Part shown: positions 8,674-17,518 of the stretch, piece by piece | Position numbering within the stretch: the stretch's first letter is position 1 | Layout of the letters: every line of letters begins with the position of its first letter | Assembly (NCBI RefSeq): GCF_021390435.2 | Contig: NZ_JAJVCN010000002.1 | Coordinates: forward strand, 124,001-188,000 | DNA: 64,000 nt | From: Kibdelosporangium philippinense | Lineage (GTDB): Bacteria > Actinomycetota > Actinomycetes > Mycobacteriales > Pseudonocardiaceae | Reading direction: 5' to 3' | Notes under the pieces: model-generated | What the model was told of the DNA's origin: nothing | The model's input: the letters and a program-made list of their open reading frames with translations, nothing else | Databases searched by the model: none | Made by a program: the position numbers and the translations under genes

Positions 8674-10482
8674 TCACCGACGGTGACGACCGTCCGCCAA
8701 CCGAGCCCGCTCCTCCGCAGTGCCGAAACGAGCCACATCGCGATCCCGGATGAAGCCAAGCGGATCGGGCGCGTGCATGCGCAGCAACGTCCGGCTGGTG
8801 TCGTGCGGCTGCCGCCTATGCGTCGCCTTGCTGACCATGATCACCACGAAGAACGCGATCGGCACCGTGATCAGCGCGGGCTGCCTGATGAACGACGGCG
8901 CCCAATCGCCGGTGTACCGGCTGACCCCGTCCAGCACGATCGCGCCGATCACCAATCCGCCACCGACGATCATCCCGGCACCGGCACCGACCCAGGTCAG
9001 CTTGCGCCACCAGATCCCAAGCAGCAGCACAGGACAGAACGTCGAAGCCGCGAGCGCGAAGGTGACACCGATGCTCAGCGAAATATCGTTGGGGCGCAAC
9101 ACCAATGCCAGCCCCAGCGGCACGACACCCGCGATGAGCGCGGCCCACCGGAAGTCACGGACCCGGCCGCGCAAAACATCCGTGGACAACACGCCGGACA
9201 CACTCACCACGAGCCCGGACGACGTCGACAGGAAAGCCGCGAACGCGCCAGCGGCGGTCACCGCGCCAAGGATCTCCCCGCCAATCCCCGGAACGATCTT
9301 CGCGGGCAACGCGGTGACAGCGGCGTCGGTCCGCCCGGTCACCAGCAACTCCGGCACGTACATCCGCGACAACGCGCCCATCAGCAGCGGGAACATGTAG
9401 AACAGCGCCAGCAGCAGCATGATGTGCAACGTCGTGCGACGCGCGGCCTTGCCGTCCGGGTTGGTGTAGAAGCGCACCAGGACGTGCGGAAGTCCCATCG
9501 TGCCAAGGAATGTCGCGAAGATCAGCGAGTACGTGGTGAACAGGTCGCCAGCGCCACCGGACGACGGCTTCCCCCAGCTTTCGTTGTCCGCAGGCGCCCC
9601 GACGACCACCGGAACAGCACTGCCCGCGTTGAACCGCAAGGTCGTGCCCGCGTCGACGGTCACTTCGCCGATCTCGGGCCGCCAGAACGCCTCACCGGAC
9701 GCGGGCGCGCCGTCGACCACACCATCCGCCCACAACCACACGGGTTCCTTGACCTGCAAGCGAACCGGTGTGTCCACGGTGACCGTCGTGGTCTCGGTGA
9801 ACGTCGGCGGAGTCTTGGCAGTCAGTTCCGTCTCGTTCATCCCGACGCCGCCACGCCCGATGAAAATGGCGCAGAGGATGAAACACGGCGCGGCGATCGC
9901 GAAAAGCTTGAGCCAGTACTGAAACGCCTGAACGACCGTGATCGCCCGCATGCCGCCGCCGAACACGTTCACCACGACGATGACGACCACGAGAACCATG
10001 CCAACCCATTGCGGGACAGGCATGATGCGTGACATGACCAGGCCGGCGGCCTGCAACTGCGGCAGCAGGTAGAGGATCCCGATGAAGATCACGAAGAACG
10101 TCGCCAGCTTGCGCAGCCCGGCCGAGCCGAGCCGCGCCTCGACGAAGTCCGGCAGCGTGTACGCCCCGGACCGCCGAAGTGGCGCGGCGACGAACAACAT
10201 CAACGCCAAATAGCCTGCGGTGAACCCGATCGGGTACCACAGCGCGTCGACGCCGTCCTTGAGAATCAGGCCCGCGACGCCAAGGAAGGACGCGGCCGAA
10301 AGGTATTCGCCGGACACCGCGGCGGCATTGCGCCTCGATCGCACGGTCCGCCGCGCGACGAGGAAGTCCTGAGTGGTGCTCGCGGCGCGTGAGCTCCGGA
10401 AACCGACATAGAAAGTCATCACCGCGACCAGCGCGATGCCGGACACGGCCCACAGGTTCAGCTCAACGGCCGTGCCACCCAC
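8674..10482 (-). CDS. Second SSS family symporter with an extended extracytoplasmic loop
   Basis: The start is placed at the GTG at 10482, seven bases after AAGGG, where the first hydrophobic segment (LWAVSGIALVAVMTF) begins; upstream in-frame residues are Cys/Ser-rich and implausible. The 602-residue product has SSS signatures (SGEYLSAASFLGVAG, and a GAYTLPDFVEAR loop). Compared with ActP it carries an insertion of about 80 residues (about 255-335) rich in Thr/Val between two helices, probably an extracytoplasmic domain. A monocarboxylate is the likely substrate. It is cotranscribed with the small membrane gene 10499-10930. Confidence 0.88.
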   Translation of the reverse strand: MGGTAVELNLWAVSGIALVAVMTFYVGFRSSRAASTTQDFLVARRTVRSRRNAAAVSGEYLSAASFLGVAGLILKDGVDALWYPIGFTAGYLALMLFVAAPLRRSGAYTLPDFVEARLGSAGLRKLATFFVIFIGILYLLPQLQAAGLVMSRIMPVPQWVGMVLVVVIVVVNVFGGGMRAITVVQAFQYWLKLFAIAAPCFILCAIFIGRGGVGMNETELTAKTPPTFTETTTVTVDTPVRLQVKEPVWLWADGVVDGAPASGEAFWRPEIGEVTVDAGTTLRFNAGSAVPVVVGAPADNESWGKPSSGGAGDLFTTYSLIFATFLGTMGLPHVLVRFYTNPDGKAARRTTLHIMLLLALFYMFPLLMGALSRMYVPELLVTGRTDAAVTALPAKIVPGIGGEILGAVTAAGAFAAFLSTSSGLVVSVSGVLSTDVLRGRVRDFRWAALIAGVVPLGLALVLRPNDISLSIGVTFALAASTFCPVLLLGIWWRKLTWVGAGAGMIVGGGLVIGAIVLDGVSRYTGDWAPSFIRQPALITVPIAFFVVIMVSKATHRRQPHDTSRTLLRMHAPDPLGFIRDRDVARFGTAEERARLADGRHRR

Positions 10483-10498
10483 TGGACAACCCTTCGGG

Positions 10499-10930
10499 CT
10501 ACTTCTCGACCATGTCGACGAAGTCGCGTTCGTGCCGTTCAGCCAGCACGTTGTACCAGTATCCGATACCGAACAGGACGGGGAAGGGGGCGACCCCCAA
10601 CAACAGCCACGGCAGCCGCACACCAGCCAGCGTGACATCGGAAATCGCTGGTACGAAGAAGAACAACACCGGAAGGCTGCAGAGCAGCACCACCGCGAGC
10701 AACGCAAGCCGTACAGCGGTACGGAATTGGATGCGGATGAAACCTCGGACTAGTTCTTCGCCGTAACTGGTCTGCTCTTCCAGTTCGACAACCGTACGCA
10801 GAACTGTCACCGGCGCACGGGAATCCGCGAGCACGACGCGTTTACGGCGGGGTGGTGGACCGGCGGCACCGTTCTCTTGCGGATCCTTCGGGGATCTGCC
10901 GGGCCCGGTGCCCGCCGAATGTCTACTCAT
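10499..10930 (-). CDS. Small two-helix membrane protein, symporter partner
   Basis: 143 residues: about 65 polar N-terminal residues, then two membrane helices (about 72-95 and 104-124) and a short acidic C-terminus (HERDFVDMVEK). The layout is that of the DUF485-type partner proteins of SSS symporters, although the sequence is divergent. It lies 16 bases upstream of the second symporter on the same strand, mirroring the DUF485-symporter pair at 8410-6462. It is probably a subunit or stabiliser of that transporter. Confidence 0.7.
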   Translation of the reverse strand: MSRHSAGTGPGRSPKDPQENGAAGPPPRRKRVVLADSRAPVTVLRTVVELEEQTSYGEELVRGFIRIQFRTAVRLALLAVVLLCSLPVLFFFVPAISDVTLAGVRLPWLLLGVAPFPVLFGIGYWYNVLAERHERDFVDMVEK

Positions 10931-10931
10931 G

Positions 10932-10970
10932 CACTGCTCCCGCTGTGGCTCTCACGTCGCATGAGCAGTG
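10932..10970. repeat. Inverted repeat in the leader of the symporter operon
   Basis: CACTGCTC (10932-10939) and GAGCAGTG (10963-10970) are perfect 8-base arms flanking 23 bases, directly upstream of the ATG at 10930. The left arm sits over the ribosome-binding region. It could be a leader hairpin or a spaced operator. It is unassigned. Confidence 0.35.
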
Positions 10971-11012
10971 ACACTGTGTTGAATGATGACCTCGCAAGCT
11001 CGCTCATGATCC

Positions 11013-11867
11013 CTAACTACCGAACCCTGCGCGCGGCGAGCGAACCAGCTTGTCCTTCAACTCCCGCGTGTGCCTGCGGCTCACCGGAAGCTCCTTCTCC
11101 TCGCTGCCGATCACGACGGTGTACCCGGACGCACCCATCCGCAGCTCGGTGATCAGGTTCAACGGCACCAGGTACGACCGGTGGATCCGCACGAACCCCA
11201 CCTTGCCCCAGCGCTCTTCCAACTGCGCCAACGGAATCCGGACCAGATGCGACCCATCCGATGTATACAGCCGCGCGTAGTCGCCCTGTGCCTCGACCCA
11301 CCGGACCGAGTTGCGGGCGACCAGTTTCGTGGTCCCGGCCAGTTCGACCGGAATCACCTCGTCGTCCCTGTTCTCCGGCACCGCAACCCCACCAGGAGCG
11401 GCGCCGGGAGCAGGCAGGTTGTTCAGCCGCAGCTTCGCGATGACCCGGTCGACCGCCTTGTCGACGCGTGCTTGGTCGTTCAGCGGCTTGAGCAGGTAGT
11501 CCACCGCACCGAGTTCGAAGGCGTCGACCGCCTCGTCGCCACCGACACCGGTGACGAACACCAGACACGGCGCCGGGTTGAACTCCGAGAGCACCCGGCC
11601 CATCTCGATCCCGGTCAGCCCGGGCATGTTCAGATCACAGAAAACAGCATCCACCGCGGGCATCCCGGCCTTGCGCCGGGTGACCAGCTCTTCGTCGTTG
11701 CCGCTGAGCACACGCAGTGCCTCGGCGGCGTCAAAGGCCGTCAGAATCTTGCGAACGTGCCGGTTGTTCTCCAGCCGCTCGGTGATCATCTCTATGCCGG
11801 CCTTCTCGTCGTCGACGCACAGCACGACGAGTCCGGCAGCGCTCTCGTTAGTCACGGTGGGGTGCAT
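11013..11867 (-). CDS. LytTR family response regulator
   Basis: 284 residues from the ATG at 11867. A receiver domain (about residues 12-130) carries acidic residues in LCVDDEK, the phosphorylated Asp in FCDLNMPG and a late Lys in LLKPL. A LytTR DNA-binding domain (about 180-275) has W-V-E-A-Q-G-D-Y-A-R-L-Y and F-V-R-I-H-R-S-Y-L-V. It is the partner of the LytS-type kinase at 14116-12830. LytTR regulators next to carboxylate transporters often control those transporters (for example BtsSR and YpdAB systems sensing pyruvate), so the adjacent symporters are the likely targets. Confidence 0.92.
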   Translation of the reverse strand: MHPTVTNESAAGLVVLCVDDEKAGIEMITERLENNRHVRKILTAFDAAEALRVLSGNDEELVTRRKAGMPAVDAVFCDLNMPGLTGIEMGRVLSEFNPAPCLVFVTGVGGDEAVDAFELGAVDYLLKPLNDQARVDKAVDRVIAKLRLNNLPAPGAAPGGVAVPENRDDEVIPVELAGTTKLVARNSVRWVEAQGDYARLYTSDGSHLVRIPLAQLEERWGKVGFVRIHRSYLVPLNLITELRMGASGYTVVIGSEEKELPVSRRHTRELKDKLVRSPRAGFGS

Positions 11868-11946
11868 CTTGCCTATCGCACCATCCTCATGTCCATGTTC
11901 ATCCCTACCGCCACCCTGCCGAGTGAAGTTTTGTGTACGAACAGGA

Positions 11947-12819
11947 TCACAGACCGAATCGTGACCAGGTAGCTCGTTGCTCGATCGCTTCGATCGCAGC
12001 GCCAAGCAACCCGGTCCCAATCGACGAAACGCCGGCACCGCCACCGACCCCCAGCCGGGCCAGCAACGGCCGTCGCGGTTCGGCGATCGAGATCTCGGCG
12101 TCGGGGAACCGCTCCGAGATCACGCCACGCAGCGAGCCAAGCCCGTCGACAAGACCACGCTCGACCGCTCCGGCCCCGGTCCACACTTCGCCGGAGAACA
12201 CGTCGTCGTGGTCCTTGCTCAACTTCTCGCCGCGCCGCTCGCTGACCCAGTCAACGAACTGCTTGTGCAGCTGGCCCTGCAGCCCGACCAGCCACTCGAC
12301 GTCCTCAGGCTTCTCCACCTGGAACGGGTCCAACCGCATCTTGTTCGTGCCCGCGGTGTGCACGCGCCGCTCGACACCCACTCGTTCCAACAGGCCGGAA
12401 AGACCGAATCCGGCACTGATCACGCCGATCGAACCGACCAGCGAGGTCTGGTGCGCGTAGATCTCGTCGGCAGCGCACGCCAGCCAATACCCGCCGGACG
12501 CGGCCACGTCCTCGCAGAACGCGATCACCGGCACGTTCGCCTTGGCGGCGAGCTGCCTGATCCGTTCGGCCACCAGCGCCGACTGGGTCGGCGCGCCGCC
12601 GGGCGAGTTGATCTGCAAAGCCACCGCGACCAGCCGGTCGTGGTCAAACGCCCTGGTCAACGCGGATTCAACCGAGTTGAGGTTGATCGCCCCCCGGCCG
12701 AGTGGCGACGGGGTCGGTGTGATCACTCCATGCAGCTTGATCACGGCGACGACGGGCTTGCGGTCGATCCGGTCGCCCAACCCGGGCAACCGGGACACCA
12801 GCTTCTCGGTCACGCTCAT
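11947..12819 (-). CDS. S49 family serine peptidase (SppA-like)
   Basis: 290 residues from the ATG at 12819, ten bases after the histidine kinase stop. The ClpP/crotonase-like fold is marked by QINSPGG, the catalytic Ser in EDVAASGGYWLACAADEI and the following SLVGSIGVI. A Lys further on (TNKMRLDP) is the probable general base of the Ser/Lys dyad. No N-terminal membrane helix is evident, unlike E. coli SppA. The size matches short SppA/SohB-like peptidases, which degrade signal peptides or membrane protein fragments. The position between kinase and regulator genes is unusual. Confidence 0.9.
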   Translation of the reverse strand: MSVTEKLVSRLPGLGDRIDRKPVVAVIKLHGVITPTPSPLGRGAINLNSVESALTRAFDHDRLVAVALQINSPGGAPTQSALVAERIRQLAAKANVPVIAFCEDVAASGGYWLACAADEIYAHQTSLVGSIGVISAGFGLSGLLERVGVERRVHTAGTNKMRLDPFQVEKPEDVEWLVGLQGQLHKQFVDWVSERRGEKLSKDHDDVFSGEVWTGAGAVERGLVDGLGSLRGVISERFPDAEISIAEPRRPLLARLGVGGGAGVSSIGTGLLGAAIEAIEQRATWSRFGL

Positions 12820-12829
12820 GACGAAAACT

Positions 12830-14116
12830 CTACGGACTCGGCGTGTGACCGTTGGCGGATGGCGAACTAGGCCCGGGGACCGGGGCATAGTCGTCGTCCG
12901 CTTCGGGATGTGAATAGTCCGGCAGCGCGGGCCGCACGCCGGGGAACGACTTCGGCACGCGCAGGATGACCTTCATCCCCGCGCCCGGCGCGGTCTCCAC
13001 CATCAGCGCGTACTCGTCGCCGAACACCGAACGCATGCGCTGGTTGATGTTGCCGATGCCGACGTGCGAGCCGGTCTTGTGGGCGTCACGCAGATCGGCG
13101 AACAGGCGGTCGGCGTCCATGCCGACGCCGTCGTCCTCGACGCTGATCAGCGCCTCGGAGCCGTTGTCCTGAGCGATCACGGTGACCGTGCCGCCACCGG
13201 GTTTGCGGGCGATGCCGTGGCGCACCGCGTTCTCCACCAACGGTTGCAGCACCAGGAACGGCACCACCACCGACAGGACCTCTGGGGCGATCTTCAACCG
13301 GACCGCGAGCCGGTTGCCGTACCGGGCGCTCTCGATGGTCAGGTAGCGATCGATGTTGCGAAGTTCCTCCGAAAGTGTCGTGAAGAATCCCGACGCCCGG
13401 AACGAGTACCTGGTGAAGTCCGCGAAGTCCTGAACGAGGTCGCGAGCCTGCTCCGGATCGGTCCGGATCAGCGAGGAGATCGTGTTCAGCGCGTTGTAGA
13501 CGAAGTGCGGCGAGATCTGCGCCCGCAGCGCCCGCGCCTCGGCCTGGGCCAGCTGCTGCTTGGCCTCGTCGAGTTTGGCCAGCTCAAGCTGGATGCAGAC
13601 GAACTTGGCCACCTCGTCGGCCATCCGCATCAGCCGGCCGGAGTTCATCCCGCCGACCACGATCAAGGCGCCTTCGACCGTGCCCTCCACGATCAGCGGC
13701 ACGATCACCGCGGTACGCATCGGGCAGCTGCCGCGCCTGCTGCACGGCAGGCTCTCGTGCTGGACGTGCTCACGCTGGCCGCGGGAGACCGCGGCGACGA
13801 TGTGGTCGGCCAGGTCCCGGTAGTGGTGATTGGCCTGTCCGTCCCATGACAGCAGCGAGCCGTTCGCGTCGCTGAGCCCGACCGCGACGCACTTGAGCAG
13901 CTCGACCAGGTGCTTGGCCGTCTGGTCGGCGGAGGCCTCGGTCAGCCCGCCGCGCAGCTCCGGCGCGGCTTTCGACAGCCGCTGGATGGCGTCTAGCTGC
14001 GCTTCATCGACCGACGTGCTCACCCGCCGGGTCCGGCACAGGAAGACGAAGAGGCCGAGCACAGCCAGCGTCGCGATGACGCCGAGGACGACTCGCTCGG
14101 TCAGGAACTGGACCAC
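12830..14116 (-). CDS. LytS-type sensor histidine kinase
   Basis: 428 residues: one N-terminal membrane helix (about 8-27), a GAF-like sensor region (about 60-190) and a His_kinase domain with the phospho-acceptor His in ISPHFVYNALNTI (about residue 215). An HATPase follows (L-V-E-N-A-V-R-H-G-I, then E-D-D-G-V-G-M and G-I-G-N-I-N-Q-R). A Cys-containing patch in the sensor region (SLPCSRRGSCPMRT) could bind metal or be redox-active. The C-terminal tail of about 40 residues is Pro/Ser-rich. It pairs with the LytTR regulator; the signal is probably a carboxylate, by analogy. Confidence 0.92.
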   Translation of the reverse strand: MVQFLTERVVLGVIATLAVLGLFVFLCRTRRVSTSVDEAQLDAIQRLSKAAPELRGGLTEASADQTAKHLVELLKCVAVGLSDANGSLLSWDGQANHHYRDLADHIVAAVSRGQREHVQHESLPCSRRGSCPMRTAVIVPLIVEGTVEGALIVVGGMNSGRLMRMADEVAKFVCIQLELAKLDEAKQQLAQAEARALRAQISPHFVYNALNTISSLIRTDPEQARDLVQDFADFTRYSFRASGFFTTLSEELRNIDRYLTIESARYGNRLAVRLKIAPEVLSVVVPFLVLQPLVENAVRHGIARKPGGGTVTVIAQDNGSEALISVEDDGVGMDADRLFADLRDAHKTGSHVGIGNINQRMRSVFGDEYALMVETAPGAGMKVILRVPKSFPGVRPALPDYSHPEADDDYAPVPGPSSPSANGHTPSP

Positions 14117-14206
14117 TTGTCAATGCTCTGGTACTCGGTACACACAGGCAAGCTCTGGGCCCGAGATTAGTAGACATCCGATGAATCTTTGAGGCAGGGT
14201 GTCCCC

Positions 14207-14956
14207 GTGCCGAGTGTTCGAGTGCCGACCGAGCAAGCAACCAGACGAGTCGCGCTGTTCGCGACCTGTCTGACCGACACGTTCTTCCCGGACACCGCGC
14301 GGGCGGTGGTCCGGCTGCTGGAGCGTCTCGGCTGTTCAGTGGAGTTTCCCGAGGCCCAGACGTGCTGCGGGCAGATGCATTTCAACACCGGCTACCGCGC
14401 CAAAGCCGCCCCGCTGGCCCGCAACGTGGCCACCGTGTTCGCGGGCTACGACGCGGTCGTCGTGCCGTCCGGGTCGTGCGCGGGCATGGTCCGACACGTG
14501 TACCCCGAGCTCGGCGTTGAACCGAGCCCGACCTATGAGCTGTCCGAGTTCCTGATCGACGTGCTCGGGGTCGAAGACGTCGGCGCATATTTCCCCCATC
14601 GGGTGACGTACCACCCGACGTGCCACTCGCTGCGGATGCTCGGTGTCGGCGAGAAGCCGCTGCGCCTGTTGCGTGCGGTCAAAGGCCTCGATCTGGTCGA
14701 ACTGCCCGCGGCCGAGTCGTGCTGCGGGTTCGGCGGGACGTTCGCGCTGAAGAACGCCGACGTGTCCTCGGCGATGCTCGCGGACAAGATGTCGTGCGTG
14801 CTGGACACGGGCGCTTCGGTGCTTTCGGCTGGCGACAACTCGTGCCTGATGCACATCGGCGGCGGACTGTCGCGGCTGCAGACAGGAGTGCATCCGGTGC
14901 ACCTGGCGGAGATCCTGGCGAGCACGGAGGAGGAGCCATGGACCGCAACCCGGTGA
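14207..14956 (+). CDS. lutA: L-lactate utilisation protein LutA (Fe-S oxidoreductase subunit)
   Basis: 249 residues from the GTG at 14207, which follows a GGCAGGG site; a TTG at 14189 is less likely. It has two CCG cysteine-rich motifs (AQTCCGQMHFNTGY and ESCCGFGGTF), each preceded by a conserved upstream Cys (LFATCLTD, and YHPTCHSL), typical of the LutA/YkgE/GlpC fold that binds Fe-S clusters. With LutB and LutC it oxidises L-lactate to pyruvate at the membrane. It is the first gene of lutABC, divergent from the LytS kinase gene, and overlaps lutB by 19 bases. Confidence 0.95.
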   Translation: MPSVRVPTEQATRRVALFATCLTDTFFPDTARAVVRLLERLGCSVEFPEAQTCCGQMHFNTGYRAKAAPLARNVATVFAGYDAVVVPSGSCAGMVRHVYPELGVEPSPTYELSEFLIDVLGVEDVGAYFPHRVTYHPTCHSLRMLGVGEKPLRLLRAVKGLDLVELPAAESCCGFGGTFALKNADVSSAMLADKMSCVLDTGASVLSAGDNSCLMHIGGGLSRLQTGVHPVHLAEILASTEEEPWTATR

Positions 14957-16365
14957 CATGGCTGGGCAGCCCGGCGTTCCCGACGGCCGCGCGCACGGCT
15001 TTGGGCGATTCGCAGTTGCGCCGAAATCTCAAGCACGCCACGGGTTTGATCAGGAACAAACGGTCTGCCGCGGTTGCCGAACTGCCGGACTGGGAGCAGC
15101 TGCGGCTGTCCGGCGAGGCGATCAAGGACGAGGTGCTGTTCAACCTCGACACCTATCTGCTGCAGTTCGAGGAGTCGGTCAAGGCGCGCGGCGGAGTCGT
15201 GCACTGGGCGGCGGACGCGGCCGAGGCGAACGAGATCGTGGTCCGGCTGGCCCGGGAAGCGGGCGCGGACGAGGTCGTGAAGATCAAATCGATGGCCACC
15301 ATGGAAATCGGCCTGAACGAAGCGCTTGAGGAAGCGGGGATCGCGCCGATCGAGACGGACCTGGCCGAGCTGATCGTGCAGCTGGGCAACGACCGGCCGT
15401 CGCACATCCTGGTGCCCGCGATTCACAAGAACCGAACGGAAATCCGGGACATCTTCAAGGCCACGATGCCCGATACCGCGGACCTGACCGACGAACCAGT
15501 CGAACTGGCGGCGGCCGCACGGGCCTTCCTGCGCCGGAAGTTCTTGTCCGCCAAGGTCGCGGTGTCCGGCGCGAACTTCGGCGTGGCATCGACCGGGTCG
15601 GTGGTGATCGTGGAATCGGAGGGCAACGGCCGGATGTGCCTGACCCTGCCGGAAACCCTGATCAGCGTGATGGGCATCGAAAAGCTCGTGCCCGCGTGGC
15701 AGGACCTGGAAGTCTTCCTGCAGTTGCTGCCCAGGTCCTCGACCGCGGAACGGATGAACCCGTACACGTCGATCTGGACGGGCGTGACGCCTGGCGACGG
15801 CCCGCAGAACTTCCATCTCGTGCTGGTGGACAACGGCCGCACCTCGACTTTGGCTTCCAAGGTCGGGCGCCAGGCCTTGCGCTGCATCCGGTGTTCGGCT
15901 TGCTTGAACGTCTGCCCGGTGTATGAACGAACTGGCGGGCAGGCTTACGGCTCGGTGTATCCCGGACCGATCGGTGCGATCCTGACGCCGCAGTTGGGCG
16001 GTGACATGGACGACAAGCACGCGGCTTCTTTGCCTTACGCATCTTCCTTGTGCGGCGCGTGTTTCGAGGTGTGTCCGGTCCGGATCGACATCCCGTCGGT
16101 TTTGGTGCATCTGCGTTCCGAAGCTGTGGCCGCGAAACCGTCCTACAGTCCCGAGGCGGTCGGGATGGCCGCGATGTCGTGGGTCATGGCCGGTCCTCGG
16201 CGGTTCCACGTGGCCCAAAGGCTTGCTACTTTCGGCCGGTTGATGGCGCGTGGTGGCAAGATCCGCAAACTGCCGTTCCCCGGTTCGAAGTGGACAGACA
16301 GCCGGGATCTGCCCGCACCCGCGAAGGAGTCGTTCAGTGCCTGGTGGAAGCGGACCCGTGGCTGA
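14938..16365 (+). CDS. lutB: Lactate utilisation iron-sulfur protein LutB
   Basis: 475 residues from the ATG at 14938, preceded by GGAGGAGG. The N-terminal LUD domain (about 60-300) includes KSMATMEIGLNEALE. Two [4Fe-4S] ferredoxin-type motifs follow: CIRCSACLNVCPVY at about residue 316, and CGACFEVCPVRID at about 370. A C-terminal LutB domain ends the protein. It forms the core of the LutABC lactate dehydrogenase complex. It overlaps both lutA and lutC, indicating tight translational coupling. Confidence 0.95.
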   Translation: MDRNPVTWLGSPAFPTAARTALGDSQLRRNLKHATGLIRNKRSAAVAELPDWEQLRLSGEAIKDEVLFNLDTYLLQFEESVKARGGVVHWAADAAEANEIVVRLAREAGADEVVKIKSMATMEIGLNEALEEAGIAPIETDLAELIVQLGNDRPSHILVPAIHKNRTEIRDIFKATMPDTADLTDEPVELAAAARAFLRRKFLSAKVAVSGANFGVASTGSVVIVESEGNGRMCLTLPETLISVMGIEKLVPAWQDLEVFLQLLPRSSTAERMNPYTSIWTGVTPGDGPQNFHLVLVDNGRTSTLASKVGRQALRCIRCSACLNVCPVYERTGGQAYGSVYPGPIGAILTPQLGGDMDDKHAASLPYASSLCGACFEVCPVRIDIPSVLVHLRSEAVAAKPSYSPEAVGMAAMSWVMAGPRRFHVAQRLATFGRLMARGGKIRKLPFPGSKWTDSRDLPAPAKESFSAWWKRTRG

Positions 16366-16948
16366 TTCCCGAGCTGTGATCCTCGACCGGATCCGTGCCG
16401 CTTTGGGCTCCCGTCCGGATGTTTCCGTCCCCCGGGACTATCAGCGCACCCGGGATTTCCCTTCGGTGCCTGACCTTTTCGCCGAACGAGTGGCGGACTA
16501 CCGGGCGATCGTGCATCGGGTCTCGGACCCGGTGCCTGCCATCCGGGAAGCCTTGGCGGGCAAGCGGATTGCCGTGCCTTCGGATGTGCCTTCCTCGTGG
16601 CTCGTGCCTTCGGTGACCTGGTTGCACGAGCCTTTGTCCAACGCTGACTTGGATTCCTGCGACGGGGTGCTGACCGGGTGCGCCGTGGGAATCGCCGAAA
16701 CCGGCACCATCGTGCTCGACGGCGGCGTCGCCCAGGGACGTCGGGCGTTGACTCTGCTGCCCGACTATCACCTCGTTGTCGTCCGGGCGGATCAGGTCGC
16801 CGGGACCGTGCCTGAAGCTTTGGCTCGGCTCGAGCCCACGCGTCCGTTGACTTTCGTCAGCGGGCCTTCCGCCACCAGCGACATCGAACTGGACCGGGTC
16901 GAAGGCGTACACGGCCCCCGCACCCTCGAGGTCCTGTTCGTGGGCTAG
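16358..16948 (+). CDS. lutC: Lactate utilisation protein LutC
   Basis: 196 residues from the GTG at 16358, overlapping the lutB end by 8 bases, with GGAAG upstream. It is an LUD-domain protein with the conserved segment ADLDSCDGVLTGCAVGIAET, then GTIVLDGG and a SGPSATSDIELDRVEGVHGP signature. Third gene of lutABC. No GntR-type LutR regulator gene is adjacent; the closest regulators are the LytS/LytTR pair across the divergent promoter. Confidence 0.95.
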   Translation: MADSRAVILDRIRAALGSRPDVSVPRDYQRTRDFPSVPDLFAERVADYRAIVHRVSDPVPAIREALAGKRIAVPSDVPSSWLVPSVTWLHEPLSNADLDSCDGVLTGCAVGIAETGTIVLDGGVAQGRRALTLLPDYHLVVVRADQVAGTVPEALARLEPTRPLTFVSGPSATSDIELDRVEGVHGPRTLEVLFVG

Positions 16949-17008
16949 TCCCCCAGCCACCAGGTCGGCACGGCGGACTGACCCGGTCTCCGCGTTTCGC
17001 AGCCACGC

Positions 17009-17467
17009 TCAGACGTCCGAAGGCGCGGGTATCGGACCGAAGTCATCGTCGATCGGTCCCGCCAACTGCTTGGCCAGCAGCGGATCGGCGTGAATAGCCG
17101 CAGTGCTCTGCCATTCTCTGATGGTCTGCGCGAGAACCGACCATTGCTCAAGTTCCGCGGATGCTTGAAACGCTCGCGCGAAGTCCGCAACGAACTGCGC
17201 CCGCTCGTCTTCGGGAAGGACTTCCGTCCACGGAAACTCGTCCTGCAGCGCGACCGCGACCACTTCCGCAGGCAAGTGGGCCAATACAGTGCGCAGAGCC
17301 CTGGCGGCGGCCACCGAACCCTCCGCAGCGCTGAGCACTCGGTCTTCCCTGGTCAGCAGGAGGGCTACGCCGTCACGCCTGCGCACTCGCACGTCGCCTT
17401 CATCGGCGAGTGCGGCAACGCTCTTCGGGTCGCGTTGCAGGTCGCTCCACTGCACCTCGGTAGCCAT
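17009..17467 (-). CDS. Phd-like antitoxin/hypothetical protein
   Basis: 152 residues. The N-terminal 50 or so residues (W-S-D-L-Q-R-D-P-K-S-V-A, then GDVRVRRRDGVALLLTRED) resemble a Phd/YefM-type DNA-binding fold. The C-terminal 100 residues are acidic and helical, without a recognised domain. No toxin gene adjoins it, since the neighbouring genes are lutC (convergent) and a DNA glycosylase. It could be a stand-alone regulator. The family assignment is tentative. Confidence 0.5.
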   Translation of the reverse strand: MATEVQWSDLQRDPKSVAALADEGDVRVRRRDGVALLLTREDRVLSAAEGSVAAARALRTVLAHLPAEVVAVALQDEFPWTEVLPEDERAQFVADFARAFQASAELEQWSVLAQTIREWQSTAAIHADPLLAKQLAGPIDDDFGPIPAPSDV

Positions 17468-17518
17468 ACATCAATTCTGAACTTTTTCAGAAGTCTGTGC
17501 AACTGTGGCCGGTGGACC

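Noticed and set aside
10483-10707. Upstream in-frame extension of the second symporter
   Set aside because: The extension is Cys/Ser/Trp-rich, overlaps the partner gene and precedes a good ribosome-binding site and GTG at 10482.
14620-14937. Upstream in-frame extension of lutB
   Set aside because: It overlaps lutA in another frame, is Arg/Ala-rich, and the ATG at 14938 has a strong GGAGGAGG site and the conserved LutB start.
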